Source: Phoenix dactylifera (lineage: Eukaryota > Streptophyta > Magnoliopsida > Arecales > Arecaceae). Taken from it: a stretch of 64,000 bases of DNA. The notes below the pieces were generated by a model, which saw only the letters and a list, made by a program, of their open reading frames with translations, was not told where the DNA came from and made no database searches. Below are positions 52,701 through 64,000 of this stretch, one piece after another (the stretch's first letter is position 1; every line of letters begins with the position of its first letter). The translations under genes and the position numbers were made by a program. The stretch spans positions 1 through 64,000 of the forward strand of contig NW_024068482.1 of assembly GCF_009389715.1 (NCBI RefSeq), read 5' to 3'.

Positions 52701-55340
52701 TCTTCACTGTGCTTTGTTGACCTCCATACAATAATTTGGATTATTTTTTTTGTTCTGCGAGGTCTATAAAAGGATGATATTGATGAATGTTACCATGTCC
52801 CTTTTCATGTCAACAACTTTTACAGGTTCGTGCTGTTATGGAGAAATATCCTCCGTATCAGTCAATTTTTGCCAAAATGTCTTATGGTGAAAGCCAGATG
52901 CTGGACAAGGCATTTTATGAAGAGGAAGTTAAAAGGCTTTGCCTAGCTTTTGAACAGCAGGTACATTCTTCAGACTTTACATTTATAGCTTTGTGTCCTC
53001 ATATGTTGAAACTCTTGGAATTGCTTGGGTCATTGCATAGGTCAGATATGCTCTAATAGACTTATTCATGTACCTTTTGCTTCTATAATTGGCAAGTCTC
53101 TAGATTGTGCACGAAGTTTCCTTTTGTTGTTTTTAGCTCTCTTTTTAGTACTTCTATGGAATTATAGTGACAATGCTGTGCTGTTCTCTTGAAACACATC
53201 ACTTTGATATATTTCCGCTTTCTCTTATTGATTGATCTTAGTTTTAGTCATATCCAACCACCATAGTAGCTATATCCATTATCCTTAGGCCCTGTTTGGC
53301 AGAGCTGTTGGCAGTAGAGCTTTCGGAAGTATAGCTTTTTGATATAGAGCTTTTATAAAAAGCTATTTGTTATTTGGTAACTATATTTCTAAAGTGTTGT
53401 GAAACTTTAATATGTGTTTAGCAAACAAACGTGAAAGTATATTTGGTATGACAAAATAACCACAAAGGACATTGCATAGTATTATACAACAGAGCATAAT
53501 AAAATATAATATGTATTAATCCATAAATATGATATAGTATAATATTATTGTAATGTAATATAATATTATTCTAATGTAGTTAATATAATATTGTATACTA
53601 TAGCATAATAATATAATATAATTTGATATTATATAACATGACATATCAATGTATTATGATATAATGTAATATAATATTATATTTATAGTATAATACAATA
53701 TTTTGATAAAAAATATTATAATTATTATCATTATATATTAATATTTTATCAATATAATATTTTTAGGAACTAATTTTTAGAAGAAAATACAAAGGCACAC
53801 AATCATACTTGCAAAAGTAAGATTTTACGATTCCTTTCTTTTCAATGCTTTCCTTATTCAAAACGATGGATAATTAACTGGAGAAAAGAAATGATACCTT
53901 GATCACGTGGCAAGGGAGAGCCAAGGCCGATTAGGGTTTCTTGTTTGTTGGCCCTCTTGCAGATTTCTTTCTTTGTGCATTATGATATAAAGGGACACTT
54001 CCTGTAATTATATGATTCTATCATGGGTATTTTGGTCTTAAAAAAATTATAAATCTAAAACGGCTTTCCGACGCATGCTAAAAGTACTTATTCGAAGAAA
54101 CTCCATTTTGGAGTTTCTCTACGTTTTCAGTTTTCTGGCAAAGCTAAAACAGCTTTTCGATTTTTTTATCAAACACCCCTATTCTATTCAAAGGTACTTT
54201 TGGAATGTCAGAAAGTGCTTTCTGGCCAACCGAAAGCTTTGCCAAACAGGGCCTTATTGCTTATATTTGACTAAGTAAATTTATCCTGCTTGACTATCCT
54301 TTTCTACAGAGGGAAAATTTCTTGCGTAGAGTTGATCACTATTCTTTTTCACAATAATTGTTTTGGGCGTTTTATATTGCCATTTGTGCATATATATGGT
54401 TACATTATTAAGGCCATTATTATGGGTGCATAACTGTGCCATGTCATATTCCTGTCATTTCCACTTACAATTTGCAAGTTTCTAAAATATTTGCATTATC
54501 CTAAAGGGTTGAAATGAAGCTGCCTTCAGAACAAACATTGGCATGCTTTAGATTCAGTTTGGTTTCTATTTACCATATTTGTTCAGATATTTTTTTGGCT
54601 GCCGCTATTTTGTTCTGAAGGGGTTTGAAGAGTTTACCTTCTGATTCAGGGGACGTGCATGCATTGATTTCAGTTTGTAGGGCAAGTATATTATAGTCTC
54701 TTGTTACAATATCGCAGCAGACTACCACACCTGCTTTGTAATCTTCTCAGAATCTTAAACCTGCACCCAGCACATACTGAAAGGATATTTAAATATCCGC
54801 TTCCTGCACCTACACCTGCTCCCAGCTCTGAGGAGTAGAATAATGTTATAGATGCTATTAGGCCCCACCCGGTAGCATCTTTGGAACCTATTGTTTTTAA
54901 CTTGGTTAAGTAATTTGTAGACCTGTTAGCGCAGTTCCTCTGATCATTTCGAGAATTCATCCTTCATGTCCCCTTTTGAGGACTTTATCAGTCTGTTTTA
55001 ATGGCTTGCATGCAGGCCAGCGGGATTATTGTCCTCCAGTATGCAAACACTACTAAATTCTCAGGATTTCTGGAATTCTGCCTGTGCTATTCTTAAAAAA
55101 TATTCCCATGGCTTATATATGTTTCTAGAATTTAAGCCGTTCTTCTTAGCTACTCTAGCTCTAGCAGGGACATACATGTTTTAACCATTTTTTTTTATCA
55201 CGATGCAGTTTCACTTTGCTGTGTTCTTTGCATACATGAGACTGAGGGAGCAGGAGATAAGGAACCTGATGTGGATCTCTGAGTGCGTGGCACAGAATCA
55301 GAGGTCCCGGATTCATGACAGTGTGGTCTACATGTTCTGA
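49797..55340 (+). CDS. VHA-d: V-type proton ATPase subunit d
   Basis: 351 codons in ten exons: 49797-49977, 50395-50515, 50641-50748, 50840-50942, 51110-51190, 51284-51369, 51604-51663, 51755-51803, 52826-52960, 55209-55340. All are GT-AG with consistent phases, and the length equals the family value as I recall it. Subunit d caps the membrane Vo ring of the vacuolar/endosomal proton pump and links it to the central stalk of V1, coupling ATP hydrolysis to proton transport. Recognisable blocks: [20 protein letters not shown] at the N-terminus, [100 protein letters not shown], and the end [20 protein letters not shown] ... HDSVVYMF. No defects were seen. The last intron is 2.2 kb and hosts a MITE. 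Confidence 0.97.
53288..54253. mobile_element. Harbinger/Tourist-like MITE in the last VHA-d intron
   Basis: Ends GGCCCTGTTTGGCAGAGCT and AGCTTTGCCAAACAGGGCC form an inverted repeat with one mismatch. TTA lies directly outside both ends (53285-53287 and 54254-54256), the 3-bp duplication typical of PIF/Harbinger. There is no ORF. The interior has an AT-rich stretch of ATAATAT words (53,480-53,770) and inverted subterminal AAAGCT words. Confidence 0.85.
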
Positions 55341-56725
55341 GTTTTCCCTGTTCGGTTCAAACTTCCAAGATCAATTAGGGACGCAGCTGTTCATCCTGTG
55401 ATTTGGCTGTAAATCTATTCTGACTGTTGACTGTTGCAAGTCAACAGGATCATATATCTTTTATCATGGCATGACCAAAATCATATGTAAACCATTCGTT
55501 TTAGGGGAAAGATGCTGAATTTTGTAAGCAGCTAAATCGCCGTGTCGCTAATAATGGTCCAAGATCGGGTCCTCCGAGTGTGGATGGGCAGACGTTTGTT
55601 TATTTGAAAATGATGCTGATTCATGCTTTTGTGCATCTTATGTTGCAATTTTTTCAAGTCATTTACAGCTAAAGAAGCCATGGGAGATGAACCTGGAAAT
55701 GCCTCTTTGGACAACATCAAAGAGATGCTTTTCCCCACTTAACAAGTTGTTTTCGCCACCCCGAGTGCCAAAGTTCTCTCCACCCTAGTTACCTTCTAGT
55801 TCTCGTAGAAATCCTCTTGCCTCGCAGAAACTAGACGTTCCCGGGATATATCATACTATGACAAGAAGATGACCTCAGGAGTCGAACTTACGGTGACGTA
55901 GTGACGAGGGCAAGCTCTAACGTCAGAAAAAAAAAAAAAAAAAAAAAGAGATTCTGACGAGCCCCTTCAGGGCGGCCACTAAATCTTCTGTTTTTCTACC
56001 TGGTGCCGATGGCTGCATCTGTTGCTGGTCCACCCTGAGGGACCGCATTCCCATCCCTCAGTTGAAAATAATACAGATCACCTGCCCTTTTGGATAATGT
56101 TACAATCTTTTTTTCTTTTTTTTTTTCCGTTCTAGAGTTTAAAAAGCATAGGAAGGGCCTCATAGCATATTTGCGTTGAGTTGCCGTACAAGTAGGAAAC
56201 AAGTCCAGAGTCCAGAGTTGCCAGAGATTTGTTCTGAAATCCTAGTTCCATCAAGGTTGAGGGGAGGTTCCAGGTGAATTGTATCAAGGGCTAACCTGTT
56301 CAATAGCCCATTACCTACCAGGCCTCCTAAAGGAAGACGTAAATTGAGAAACTCTGTCTATTTATCTTCAAATGATCTTTTTCTTCTTCCTATTCTTGTA
56401 GCACTCTCGGCAGGCGAGCACGGTAAAAGAAAGACGGGAGAAAACCTAAATAGTGCTGCTCTTGGTTAAGTGGGGCTGATATTTTAAAGAAAGGAAAAAA
56501 AGAGAGGAAAAAGTCTTTTTTACTTTGTTTCACGCCACCAGCCAGAAAAATATCCTCGCATAACTTCTTTCTAGCTATAAACAAAGCTCTTGGCACGACC
56601 CATCCGTTATGGGCTTTTTTTTTTGGCCCATAACAGCTATTTGTGGCTTTTTACCCATTTTGCCCCTCCCAACAGCCATAAAACGGCTAATTTGAGGGAT
56701 ATTTTGGGGAAAAAAATTGGAGTCC
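55341..56725. other. VHA-d 3' region and spacer, nothing recognised
   Basis: The VHA-d 3' UTR probably ends within the first 200-300 bp. The rest has a poly-A run (55927-55946) and no gene. The hAT element probably starts somewhere after 56,500, but no left terminus was found. Confidence 0.5.
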
Positions 56726-56733
56726 TATAAATA
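56726..56733 (+). promoter_or_regulatory. TATA box of the hAT transposase gene
   Basis: TATAAATA within AGTCCTATAAATACCCC. It is followed by a CT-rich leader (TTCTCTCCTTTTCTACTACTAC) and by a possible leader intron from 57014 (GTTAGT) to the AG at 57047-57048, just before the transposase ATG at 57050. Confidence 0.55.
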
Positions 56734-57049
56734 CCCCTTTCCTCCCTCATTCTCACCATACCAAACCAACGCTTCTCTCCTTTTCTACTACTACTATTTC
56801 TCTCTTTTAGCAATATTTAGCAAGTGCTCTAGGCTTCTAGCAATTTAATTTTTAGTTTGCATTTAGCAAGTGTTCAAGTGCTACACAAGAGGAGGTTCTT
56901 GTTGAGAAGTTAGAAGTACAAGAGAAAGAGAAGGTCACTCCTTGTTGAGAGCACAAGAGGAAGCTCACAAATCTCGGCTCTACCTCTGGTCCTTTACTCA
57001 ATTCCTCCTTATGGTTAGTTTTTATTTTTTTGCATTCATCAATTTAGAT

Positions 57050-59068
57050 ATGTCATCTTATGATGAAAGTCATTTTGGCATTCCTCCTGTTTCTGAGGGA
57101 GAAGAAAGTAATCCCCAACCCCATGTTCCTAGTTCCTTTAGAACCAGTGAACCGAGTGAAGATCAAACCTCTTCTCGTAAGAGGATTAGTGCTGTATGGA
57201 ATGAATTTGATAGAATTATGGTTGATGGAGTCTGCAAAGCAAAATATAAAAAATATGCCAAACTTTATAGTTGTAGTAGTAGTGGGGGAACAGGCCATTT
57301 AAAAAGATATCAAGAGAGTCATAGGATGCATGATTCTCGTCTTCAAAGTACCCTTAATATACAACGGGGATTATTTATAGGTAATTTTGCATATAATCAT
57401 AAAAATCAAATAAAATCACTTGTAAAATGGATAGTTAAGGATGAATTACTTTTTAGTTTATGTGAATCTTTTAATTTTGAAGAATATGTTCAATTAAACC
57501 TATAACCTGCTTACAAAAGAACTAGTAGGCGTACATTTAGAAGAGTAGCTATGACTAACTTTTTAGCAATGAGACAAAGTTTAATTGAAACACTCTCTAC
57601 TTTAAATGTAAAAGTTTCATTAACTTCTGATATTTGGTCAGCATGTGTAGGTAGTAATTATTTTATTGCTATTACTGCTCATTATATTGATAATGATTGG
57701 CAATTAAATAAACGTATTCTTGCTTTTCGTGCTTTTGATTTTCCACATTCTGCGCAACAAATTTTAAATGCCATTTATCAAACTGCATGTTCGTATAATT
57801 TTAATGATAAAATTATGTCTATTACTTTTGATAATGCATCTAATAATAATTCTTCTGTTACATTATTAAAGGACTCATTGCATCCCATGTTAAATAGAAA
57901 TTTATTGCATATTAGATGTGCATGTCATATCTTAAATCTTTCTGTTCAAGTTGGCATGGGCATGATTTAAGATGTCATTTCAAAAATTAGAAATGCAGTT
58001 TCTTTTATTCATGCTTCAAGATCAAGACTTCAAGAATTTAAGGAACTATGTATAAATCATGGTAAACGTTTTAAAAAATTTAAACTTGATGTAATTACTC
58101 GTTGGAACTCAACATATAGCATGATACATGATGCATACCCATATAAAAACTTATTAAGTGCATATATTAATGATCGTGGATTATGCTTTACATTGACTGA
58201 AATTGATTGGAATAAAGGAAAATTTTTGAAAATTTTTTTGGTTAGTTTTTATAATGCTACTAATGTTCTTTCTGGTATTTATTATCCAACTTCATGTCCA
58301 TTTTTACAACAAGCATATATGATTAGTCAAAAATTTGCAGAATATAGATGTGATGATGTTTTAATGCCTATTATTGAACAAATGGAATATAAATGGAATG
58401 AGTATTGGGACAAGATATGTCTTTTGCATAACTTAGCTGCTGTATTTGATCCAAGAGTTAAATTGAATGGCGTACTAATTTTACTTGATGCATACTGTGA
58501 AAATATGATTCAAGATCCTGAACCTGCTAAAATTGAGGTAACACAACTTTTTTATGATATTTATGCTATATATGATGAAAAAATTCGTGGATCTAGATTC
58601 TCCGTACAAAGCTCTATTTCTTCTTCTTGTAGTTCTCGTTCGTCATCCATTTTTTCATTCATTGCACAGAGAAAACACACACATGCTTTAAGTTCATCTT
58701 CATCTTCTTCATTTTTAAATAGTGAACTAGAATTTTATTTACAAAATGATCTTCAGTCTGCATATGATGAAAATCAAATAGAGAGTCTAGATGTATTATC
58801 TTGGTAGAAGAGTGTTAAAAATCAATATTCTGTTATGTCTGCCATTGCACGCGATATTTTAGCTGTGCCGATGTCCACAGTAGCATCGGAATCTGCTTTT
58901 AGTGCAGGTCGGCGTGTTCTTGACGAAAAGAGAAGTAGGATGACTGGCGAAATGGTTGAGATGCTTCTCTGCTTCAAAGATTGGTTGGATGCTGAGGCGA
59001 GACTTCAAGATAAAGGTGGACATGATACAACATCCTCTGATGATGATGATAGAAACACTACTGAATAG
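57050..59068 (+). pseudogene. hAT transposase, full-length frame with three premature stops
   Basis: One continuous plus frame of about 672 codons from ATG 57050 to TAG 59066-59068, interrupted only by TAA 57503-57505, TAA 57968-57970 and TAG 58805-58807, with no frameshift. Order: a BED-type zinc finger region (SAVWNEFDRIMVDGVCKAKY ... GGTGHLKRYQESH) whose two expected cysteines are Tyr (AKYKKYAKLY); the core catalytic region (LTSDIWSACVGSNYFIAITA, SITFDNASNNNSSV, RCACHILNLSVQ, DVITRWNSTYSMIHDA); the LAAVFDPRVKLNGV block; and the C-terminal hAT dimerisation domain (ARDILAVPMSTVASESAFSA, GRRVLDEKRSRMTGEMVE). The third stop falls on the second Trp of the usual W-W-K. The element is recently dead. 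Confidence 0.93.
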
Positions 59069-59381
59069 TGAATACTGATGATTAGTAAGATTTTGATCAT
59101 TTATTTTTATTTCTTAATTTTTATAATTGTACATTTTTATTTTTTTAATTGTTAAAGTGAGTCATCTCTATTTTTTCTCTTTTCTTATTGTATTCTGGAG
59201 GTCAGACCAAACCTTCCTTCATGTACCATCTTGATTTAAATTAATAAACTGGTAGGGGTCTATGCCAAACTCTCCACCATTAAGGTGGTTTTATATTAAT
59301 AAATTTTTAGTTCCCAATATTTATTAATTTATTAAAAAAATTTATAAATAAAAAATTTTATTTCCATTTATTTTAAGGGGG

Positions 59382-59679
59382 ACAAGCCGTGCCTGGCTTG
59401 GTCCAGGCCCTTGTGGGCCGTGCCGGGCCCGGTTCAGGCCCTTATGGGCCGTTCCAGGCTGGCCCACGGGCCGTTCCAGGCTGGCCCGCGGGCCGTGCCG
59501 TGCTTGGCCCACGAATCGTGCCAGCCCAGGCCCTTATGGGCCGTGCCGGGCTCGGCCCACGGGCCAGAAATCCTTAACCCAGCCCGACCCTCTTTTATGA
59601 GCCATGCCTAACACGGCCCGTTACTGTAGCAAGCGGGCCATGCCGGGCCATGGGCGGCCCGGCCCAATGCCCACCTCTA
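59382..59679. repeat. GC-rich subterminal repeats and right end of the hAT element
   Basis: Dense GGCCCG, GGGCC and GGCCGTGCC words in both orientations end with TGCCCACCTCTA at 59668-59679, that is TAGAGGTGGGCA read inward. Plant hAT elements of this group end this way. The following 8 bases are ccagcaaa; no matching copy was found on the left. Confidence 0.7.
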
Positions 59680-61689
59680 CCAGCAAACATAAATGCCGCC
59701 TTTTGGAATGGTGGACACTATAATATGGACCGAGAAGTACATCTCATAAAGTTTAAAGGCCATTTGTTCTCTATGATTACGCATCCATCGTTAATTTTTT
59801 TTCACATGAAAGTGTGTCCATGGATGATAAGAAGCATCCCATAATCCAGTATCCACTTCATTAAAGCACAAAATAAGATACTGGCTTGCAAGGTAATGCA
59901 CTAGAGCAAGTGTAACTTGACGATACGAGTACATTAGCTTTATAGAAATTATAAAATAGACCCACCAAGATGGATAAATTTTGATATCTGAAACACCCTA
60001 ACGTGTAAATTAATGGGGTGATCTGCTGTCCGCTTTTCTCTCATATCAAATTGCCTACTCGCTAAGCAAGAGCAATTGAAATGCCAAAAAGGTGGACACA
60101 ATCACCTGTGTCCCTGCATGCATGAGGCCATTTTTGGCGAACTTGTTGCTCTCATAAGCTATTTCATCTCATATTCGCTGAAAACGAACCTCATGTAAGG
60201 ACTTCAATAACTTCGTGTGATCGTGACTTTTTTGACGTCTCGACCTCTTCAAAAAGAAAGCTAGCATCTAAATCATCCCGAACCATACCAGTGTCCTTTT
60301 TTTTTTTTTCAAAAGCGTGAGATGGTTATGTCATCTGAATTACCAGGTAGGGAAACGAGAAGGGAACAAATCCTGGCCTCATGAGCACTTTGTTTGATGC
60401 GTAGCTGATTTTTAGGACACTGTTACCTTTCTGTCACTTGCCCTGCCCATATAGCAAGAAGGATTAGTTGGATTTTGTGTCATTTAATCAATCAAGAATA
60501 CACGAGCCAACCCACTATTTTTTTTTTTTTTTTGGGTCAAAAACCCACTGTTTTTGATGCCCACCCATAGTTTGGTTTTGTATCGCACCCCTCGATTTGT
60601 GGGAACATGCAGGCTACGGGGATGAAAGTTATTTTTCCTTAGTCTAAATTAATTAGCCAATAGGTTGCATAAACAGCCATCAAATGCCCGTACTATGTTT
60701 TCTCCATGTTTCCAACCTTTTTGTCTTACCTTTTCTTGTTCTCATCCTTATAGCCTCTTTTAAATGCGCTCCACTGGTTAGCAGGCAGCAACTGGGCTAT
60801 CCTTTTTTGTTTCTTTTTGAGAAAAACTAGGTTACCTTTGCCAACTTTCTCAGATACAATACTTGTACTGTGTGGACGCTCTCATGACTCCAGGAAATTT
60901 CCAGCTCTACTGTACTGGCTACTGTGATCCTGAAGAATTTAAAGGTTGCTCCTTCTGACAGTTCCACAGTTGGCATCCAAAGTTTTACAAAACAATGTGC
61001 TGCTTACTGCGTTCTCGCATATACAGCTTATATAGGAGTCCATTTGCATCCAGTTATGTGCCACAAAGGATTATGAAAAGATTCTGACGTGGAGACCGAG
61101 AATTCTGAACTTTTTTTCTTTTCTTTTTCTTTGTAATATGAGATCGAGGACAAAGGCCTAAACAAATAAGAAGAATACAACCAAATAAACCTGCATGAAC
61201 AACTAACAGCAACCAAACTTGACTGGGAAACGAAAATTTGGTTCCTTTTTTTCCATAGAAGTTGCAAGGATCTGCTTGTATATATACCTTGCAAGCATGA
61301 GTAGATTTGTGCGATGAGTACTTTTATGGATCAATCACTCAATTTACCGGCTTTCTATGGATGAGTGACCTTGAGAATGAATTGTGTGAAACCTATATAT
61401 GTGCATGCTTTCTGTTTTGGTTGGGATGGTGCTTTTTGCCCGTAAATGCACACAAAAAAGTTCATAGGTTCTTTTTTTTTTCTGAAGGTAAAAAAGTTTA
61501 TGAGTTCACAACAGTTGATTCGGCAACTCTACGATAAACCTATGCACTAGTGCATTTTGCAGTACAAACTTGTGAGTTACATCAATTTTTCCTTGTCAAC
61601 TAGGGTTGTATCTTATGCGCGAAAGAAGGACTCACCTTCCTTCGAACGAATCCACCGTTGGATCGTGTAAGCTGCTTTGAGATTTATGC
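59680..61689. other. Spacer, nothing recognised
   Basis: 2 kb of AT-rich sequence with several poly-T runs (60298-60309, 60521-60534). ORFs are short and motif-free. Confidence 0.5.
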
Positions 61690-61945
61690 AAGTGGATGAA
61701 CCAATGAGCTCGGAATGCTTTAAGATATGTGTAGGGCTAATGGTCGATGTCGTGAAAGAAGACCTATCATTCTTGAGCGCAAAAGATGCAACACGAACCC
61801 GAGAATATTTATGTGCACTTGGAGCCATATGAATCATTACATTAAAAATTTTGTCTTTGCATTTGCTCTAAGAAAGCTGCGCTGCATCCAAAGTTCAAAG
61901 CGAGGATAGGAGCATGGAGCCTTGACGTATGGCTCAAGCTTCCCC
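61690..61945. repeat. Dispersed repeat, copy 1
   Basis: Shares long stretches with 63025-63240: ATGAGCTCGG-ATGCTTT, GGCTAATGGTCGATGTCGTG, AAAGAAGACCTATCATTCTT, AACACGAACCCGAGAATATT, and GGATAGGAGCATGGAGCCTT. Copy 1 has an extra 35-40 bp (about 61810-61850) that copy 2 lacks. The origin is unknown; it could be a fragment of an LTR or of an unrecognised transposon. Confidence 0.75.
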
Positions 61946-63024
61946 TCAAAGACTAAGGGCACATCTTAATCGACCCCTTTCTCGGACCATGACTTTCGAC
62001 AATTAATGCTGCATTTTTTTTAAGCTAATCACCATTAAAGTGCAGTTGTTTACCCTATAATTCAAGTAAACAATCTGGATGATAATGATTCCTGACCTAT
62101 TTCTCAATGAACAGATCTGATTTAATTAATATGACAAACAGGCCGTAGGAGGTCTCAGTTTCCTACTTAATCTGCAACCACCTTGAGTCCATATATACGA
62201 TTGGGTCAAACCTTACCATTTTATTTTTACAACCTTACTACCTTAGTTGATTTGGTGGATTAATATTGTCAAAAGGTAGAGTTGCCAGGTCATGCATGCA
62301 AGCTTTTCATGGTTTTCGCTCGGGGGTACCTTTTAAACAACGGTATATATGGTCCTCCCTTCTAGACTTTATGACACAGGAAGCAACCAGATAAACTCTC
62401 TGACATCATCTTAACTGGTCTAGCATGGCACATGAGATCAAGTAAAAAGTTATGTATGGTTCTTAAGCTCGCATCTTAAGTGGACCAAATCTATCATGAA
62501 TCTAGAATGAAATAAAACCACCTAATAATTTTATCTTAGGCTGAAATAAATATATTTAGGACGATGCCATTCTTAATTCACAATGATCTGGTCCGCATAA
62601 TAATTTATATAGATGAGGTCGACCGGCAAAAGGATCGTTTTATAGATTGCATCACTCTTCTACTTTATTTTGCAAGATAATGTTAGGCTTACAAGCCTGA
62701 CATTTACCGAATTAATTTATTGAGCAAAACTTCTTCGTGCCATGAACATTCTAGTGCGTCGACGTTTTAGCCATGCATGCACCGTCTCCATCGCCATGCA
62801 ACGTCCTTTGTTATTTGTTTTTGCTCTCGTTCTCAAAAAAATTATATTCTAGATCGTGTGCACCATATAATCGGATACAACATGCATCAATCACAACCAT
62901 CCATTTTTTTTAGCGATGTATCGTGATGAGGCTTGCTGTAGCTACGTGGTGCAGCAGGATATAATTTCTCCTCGTTCTCTCTTCTAGTTTTAGGCTCTCC
63001 TTGGGACAGGTGTCTAAGGTGAAA
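61946..63024. other. Spacer between the two repeat copies, nothing recognised
   Basis: AT-rich sequence, no gene seen. Confidence 0.5.
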
Positions 63025-63240
63025 GGTAGAACAAGCGGATGAACGAATGAGCTCGGGATGCTTTGAGATATGTGTGGGGCTAATGGTCGATGTCGTGAAA
63101 GAAGACCTATCATTCTTGAGCACAAAAGATGCAACACGAACCCGAGAATATTTTGTCTTTGCATTTGCTGCTCTAAGAAAGATGGGCATCCAAAGTTCAA
63201 AGCAAGGATAGGAGCATGGAGCCTTGGCATAGGGCTCACC
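63025..63240. repeat. Dispersed repeat, copy 2
   Basis: Same orientation as copy 1 at 61690-61945, about 90 percent alike by eye. The frame on minus (63249-62887) that crosses it has no family motif. Confidence 0.75.
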
Positions 63241-63876
63241 TTCCTCCATAAAAAGAGGATAACGACTTCTCTATTATTAATGAGGAACGTAGAGGAGTCT
63301 CCTATCTCATCTCTATCTTTTTCTTCTTCTTTTTTCTCTCTCTCGTGCTCAGCCCGCAGCCGCCACCTCTCGTTTCGACTACACCTCGTTATGGCGAGGT
63401 TTGACGGGAGGGCATCCTCGGCACGCATGCGCGCCCACGCTCTTTGCGTGCATGCTCTGGAAAATTCTACCGGCTAATCTCTGCTTTTGTGCTGTCACCG
63501 CACACAGTTTTTTTTTTTTTATATATAGCACTCGGAAACGATTGTACGAATGACATAATTTTTTTCCTTAAAATAAAATTTTTGAACTCTCCCTTTACTT
63601 ACGACGTATTCTTCTCCATCGTCTCATTAAATATTGTTAAAATTTTTAGAGAAGAAAAAAAAAAAAATTCTGCATGTTATATTATACAGGAGCAGCCTTT
63701 ATGTAAACTATGAGCTTGACGAAGTTTGGTAAGGCTGACTAAGTTTGACATAATTAATCACAAATCAATTAAGATGAAATTTAATAAAGCCGACTAAGTT
63801 TGACACAATCAATCAATTAATGGATTCTAACTTCTCTCCTCAAACTCAAGGTGATAAAGTAGACACCAACTTGAGT
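63241..63876. other. Spacer running into Copia 3' flank
   Basis: AT-rich. On minus, the purine-rich AAGGTGATAAAGTAG / GAGTTTGAGGAGAGAAG near 63832-63850 could be a degenerate Copia purine tract, followed by its 3' LTR, but LTR limits are not recognisable. Confidence 0.35.
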
Positions 63877-64000
63877 TTAAAAACAAGAAGATCGAAAGAT
63901 GCCAGGAGAATGAGCTTTGGTGAAGACGTCCGCAAGTTGATTAGCCGTGGAAACTATATCACGAATGTACCAAAAAACTGACATACTAGATCAAGAGTAC
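63877..64000 (-). pseudogene. Copia polyprotein 3' end (RNase H tail), cut by window edge
   Basis: On minus, ending at TAA 63879-63877: FWYIRDIVSTANQLADVFTK followed by AHSPGIFRSSCF. This is the hallmark end of the Copia RNase H domain (F-I-R-x-x-V ... Q-L-A-D-x-F-T-K). The preceding codons contain a TGA and poor similarity, so it is decayed. The rest of the element lies to the right of the window. Confidence 0.8.

Overview
This window is nuclear DNA from a plant, most likely a non-grass monocot such as a palm. That call rests on intron-rich plastid-targeted and housekeeping genes with ordinary GT-AG introns, modest codon GC, and several plant transposon lineages (Tat-like and Athila Gypsy, Copia, TRIM, L1-type LINE, hAT, Harbinger MITE). 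The clade is an inference; only 'plant' is secure.

Layout. 1-8.9 kb is nested retrotransposon sequence. A Gypsy element (gag, PBS, LTR at 1-1839) runs off the left edge. A complete but pol-less Gypsy element with perfect 5-bp target duplications (2083-8885) sits inside an L1-type LINE remnant. This second element has two tandem arrays and an oppositely oriented coiled-coil ORF with its own TATA box. 8.9-10.9 kb is spacer holding a TRIM element.

10.9-31.7 kb is a run of three genes. ClpR1, a non-catalytic subunit of the plastid Clp protease, is on minus (10911-17117). A protein with a DnaJ-type cysteine-rich domain and four zinc knuckles is on plus (17605-23382). A plastid-type cobalamin-independent methionine synthase is on minus (24018-31553). 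The first two start 487 bp apart, head to head, and the last two converge. All three have N-termini that look like organelle targeting peptides, although only ClpR1 and the methionine synthase are confidently plastid proteins by family. 33.9-37.1 kb is a WRINKLED-type double-AP2 transcription factor (minus). 38.5-48.6 kb holds two LINE 3' ends and a decayed Athila element. 49.8-55.3 kb is the V-ATPase subunit d gene (plus), with a Harbinger-like MITE in its last intron. 56.7-59.7 kb is a hAT transposon whose transposase frame is broken by only three stops. The rest (59.7-64 kb) is spacer with a dispersed duplication and the 3' end of a Copia polyprotein at the right edge.

The five host genes were rebuilt exon by exon with consistent phases: 393, 385, 819, 406 and 351 codons. 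The 351 matches my recollection of the subunit d family length, and 393 and 819 are within a few residues of what I recall for Arabidopsis ClpR1 and plastid methionine synthase. Points most worth a second look are: the antisense transcription unit in the pol-less Gypsy element; the 85-bp duplication that copies the last splice acceptor of methionine synthase; the transit-peptide exon that replaces the usual start of that gene; the head-to-head ClpR1/DnaJ-like promoter; and the four evenly spaced palindromes in the Athila LTR.
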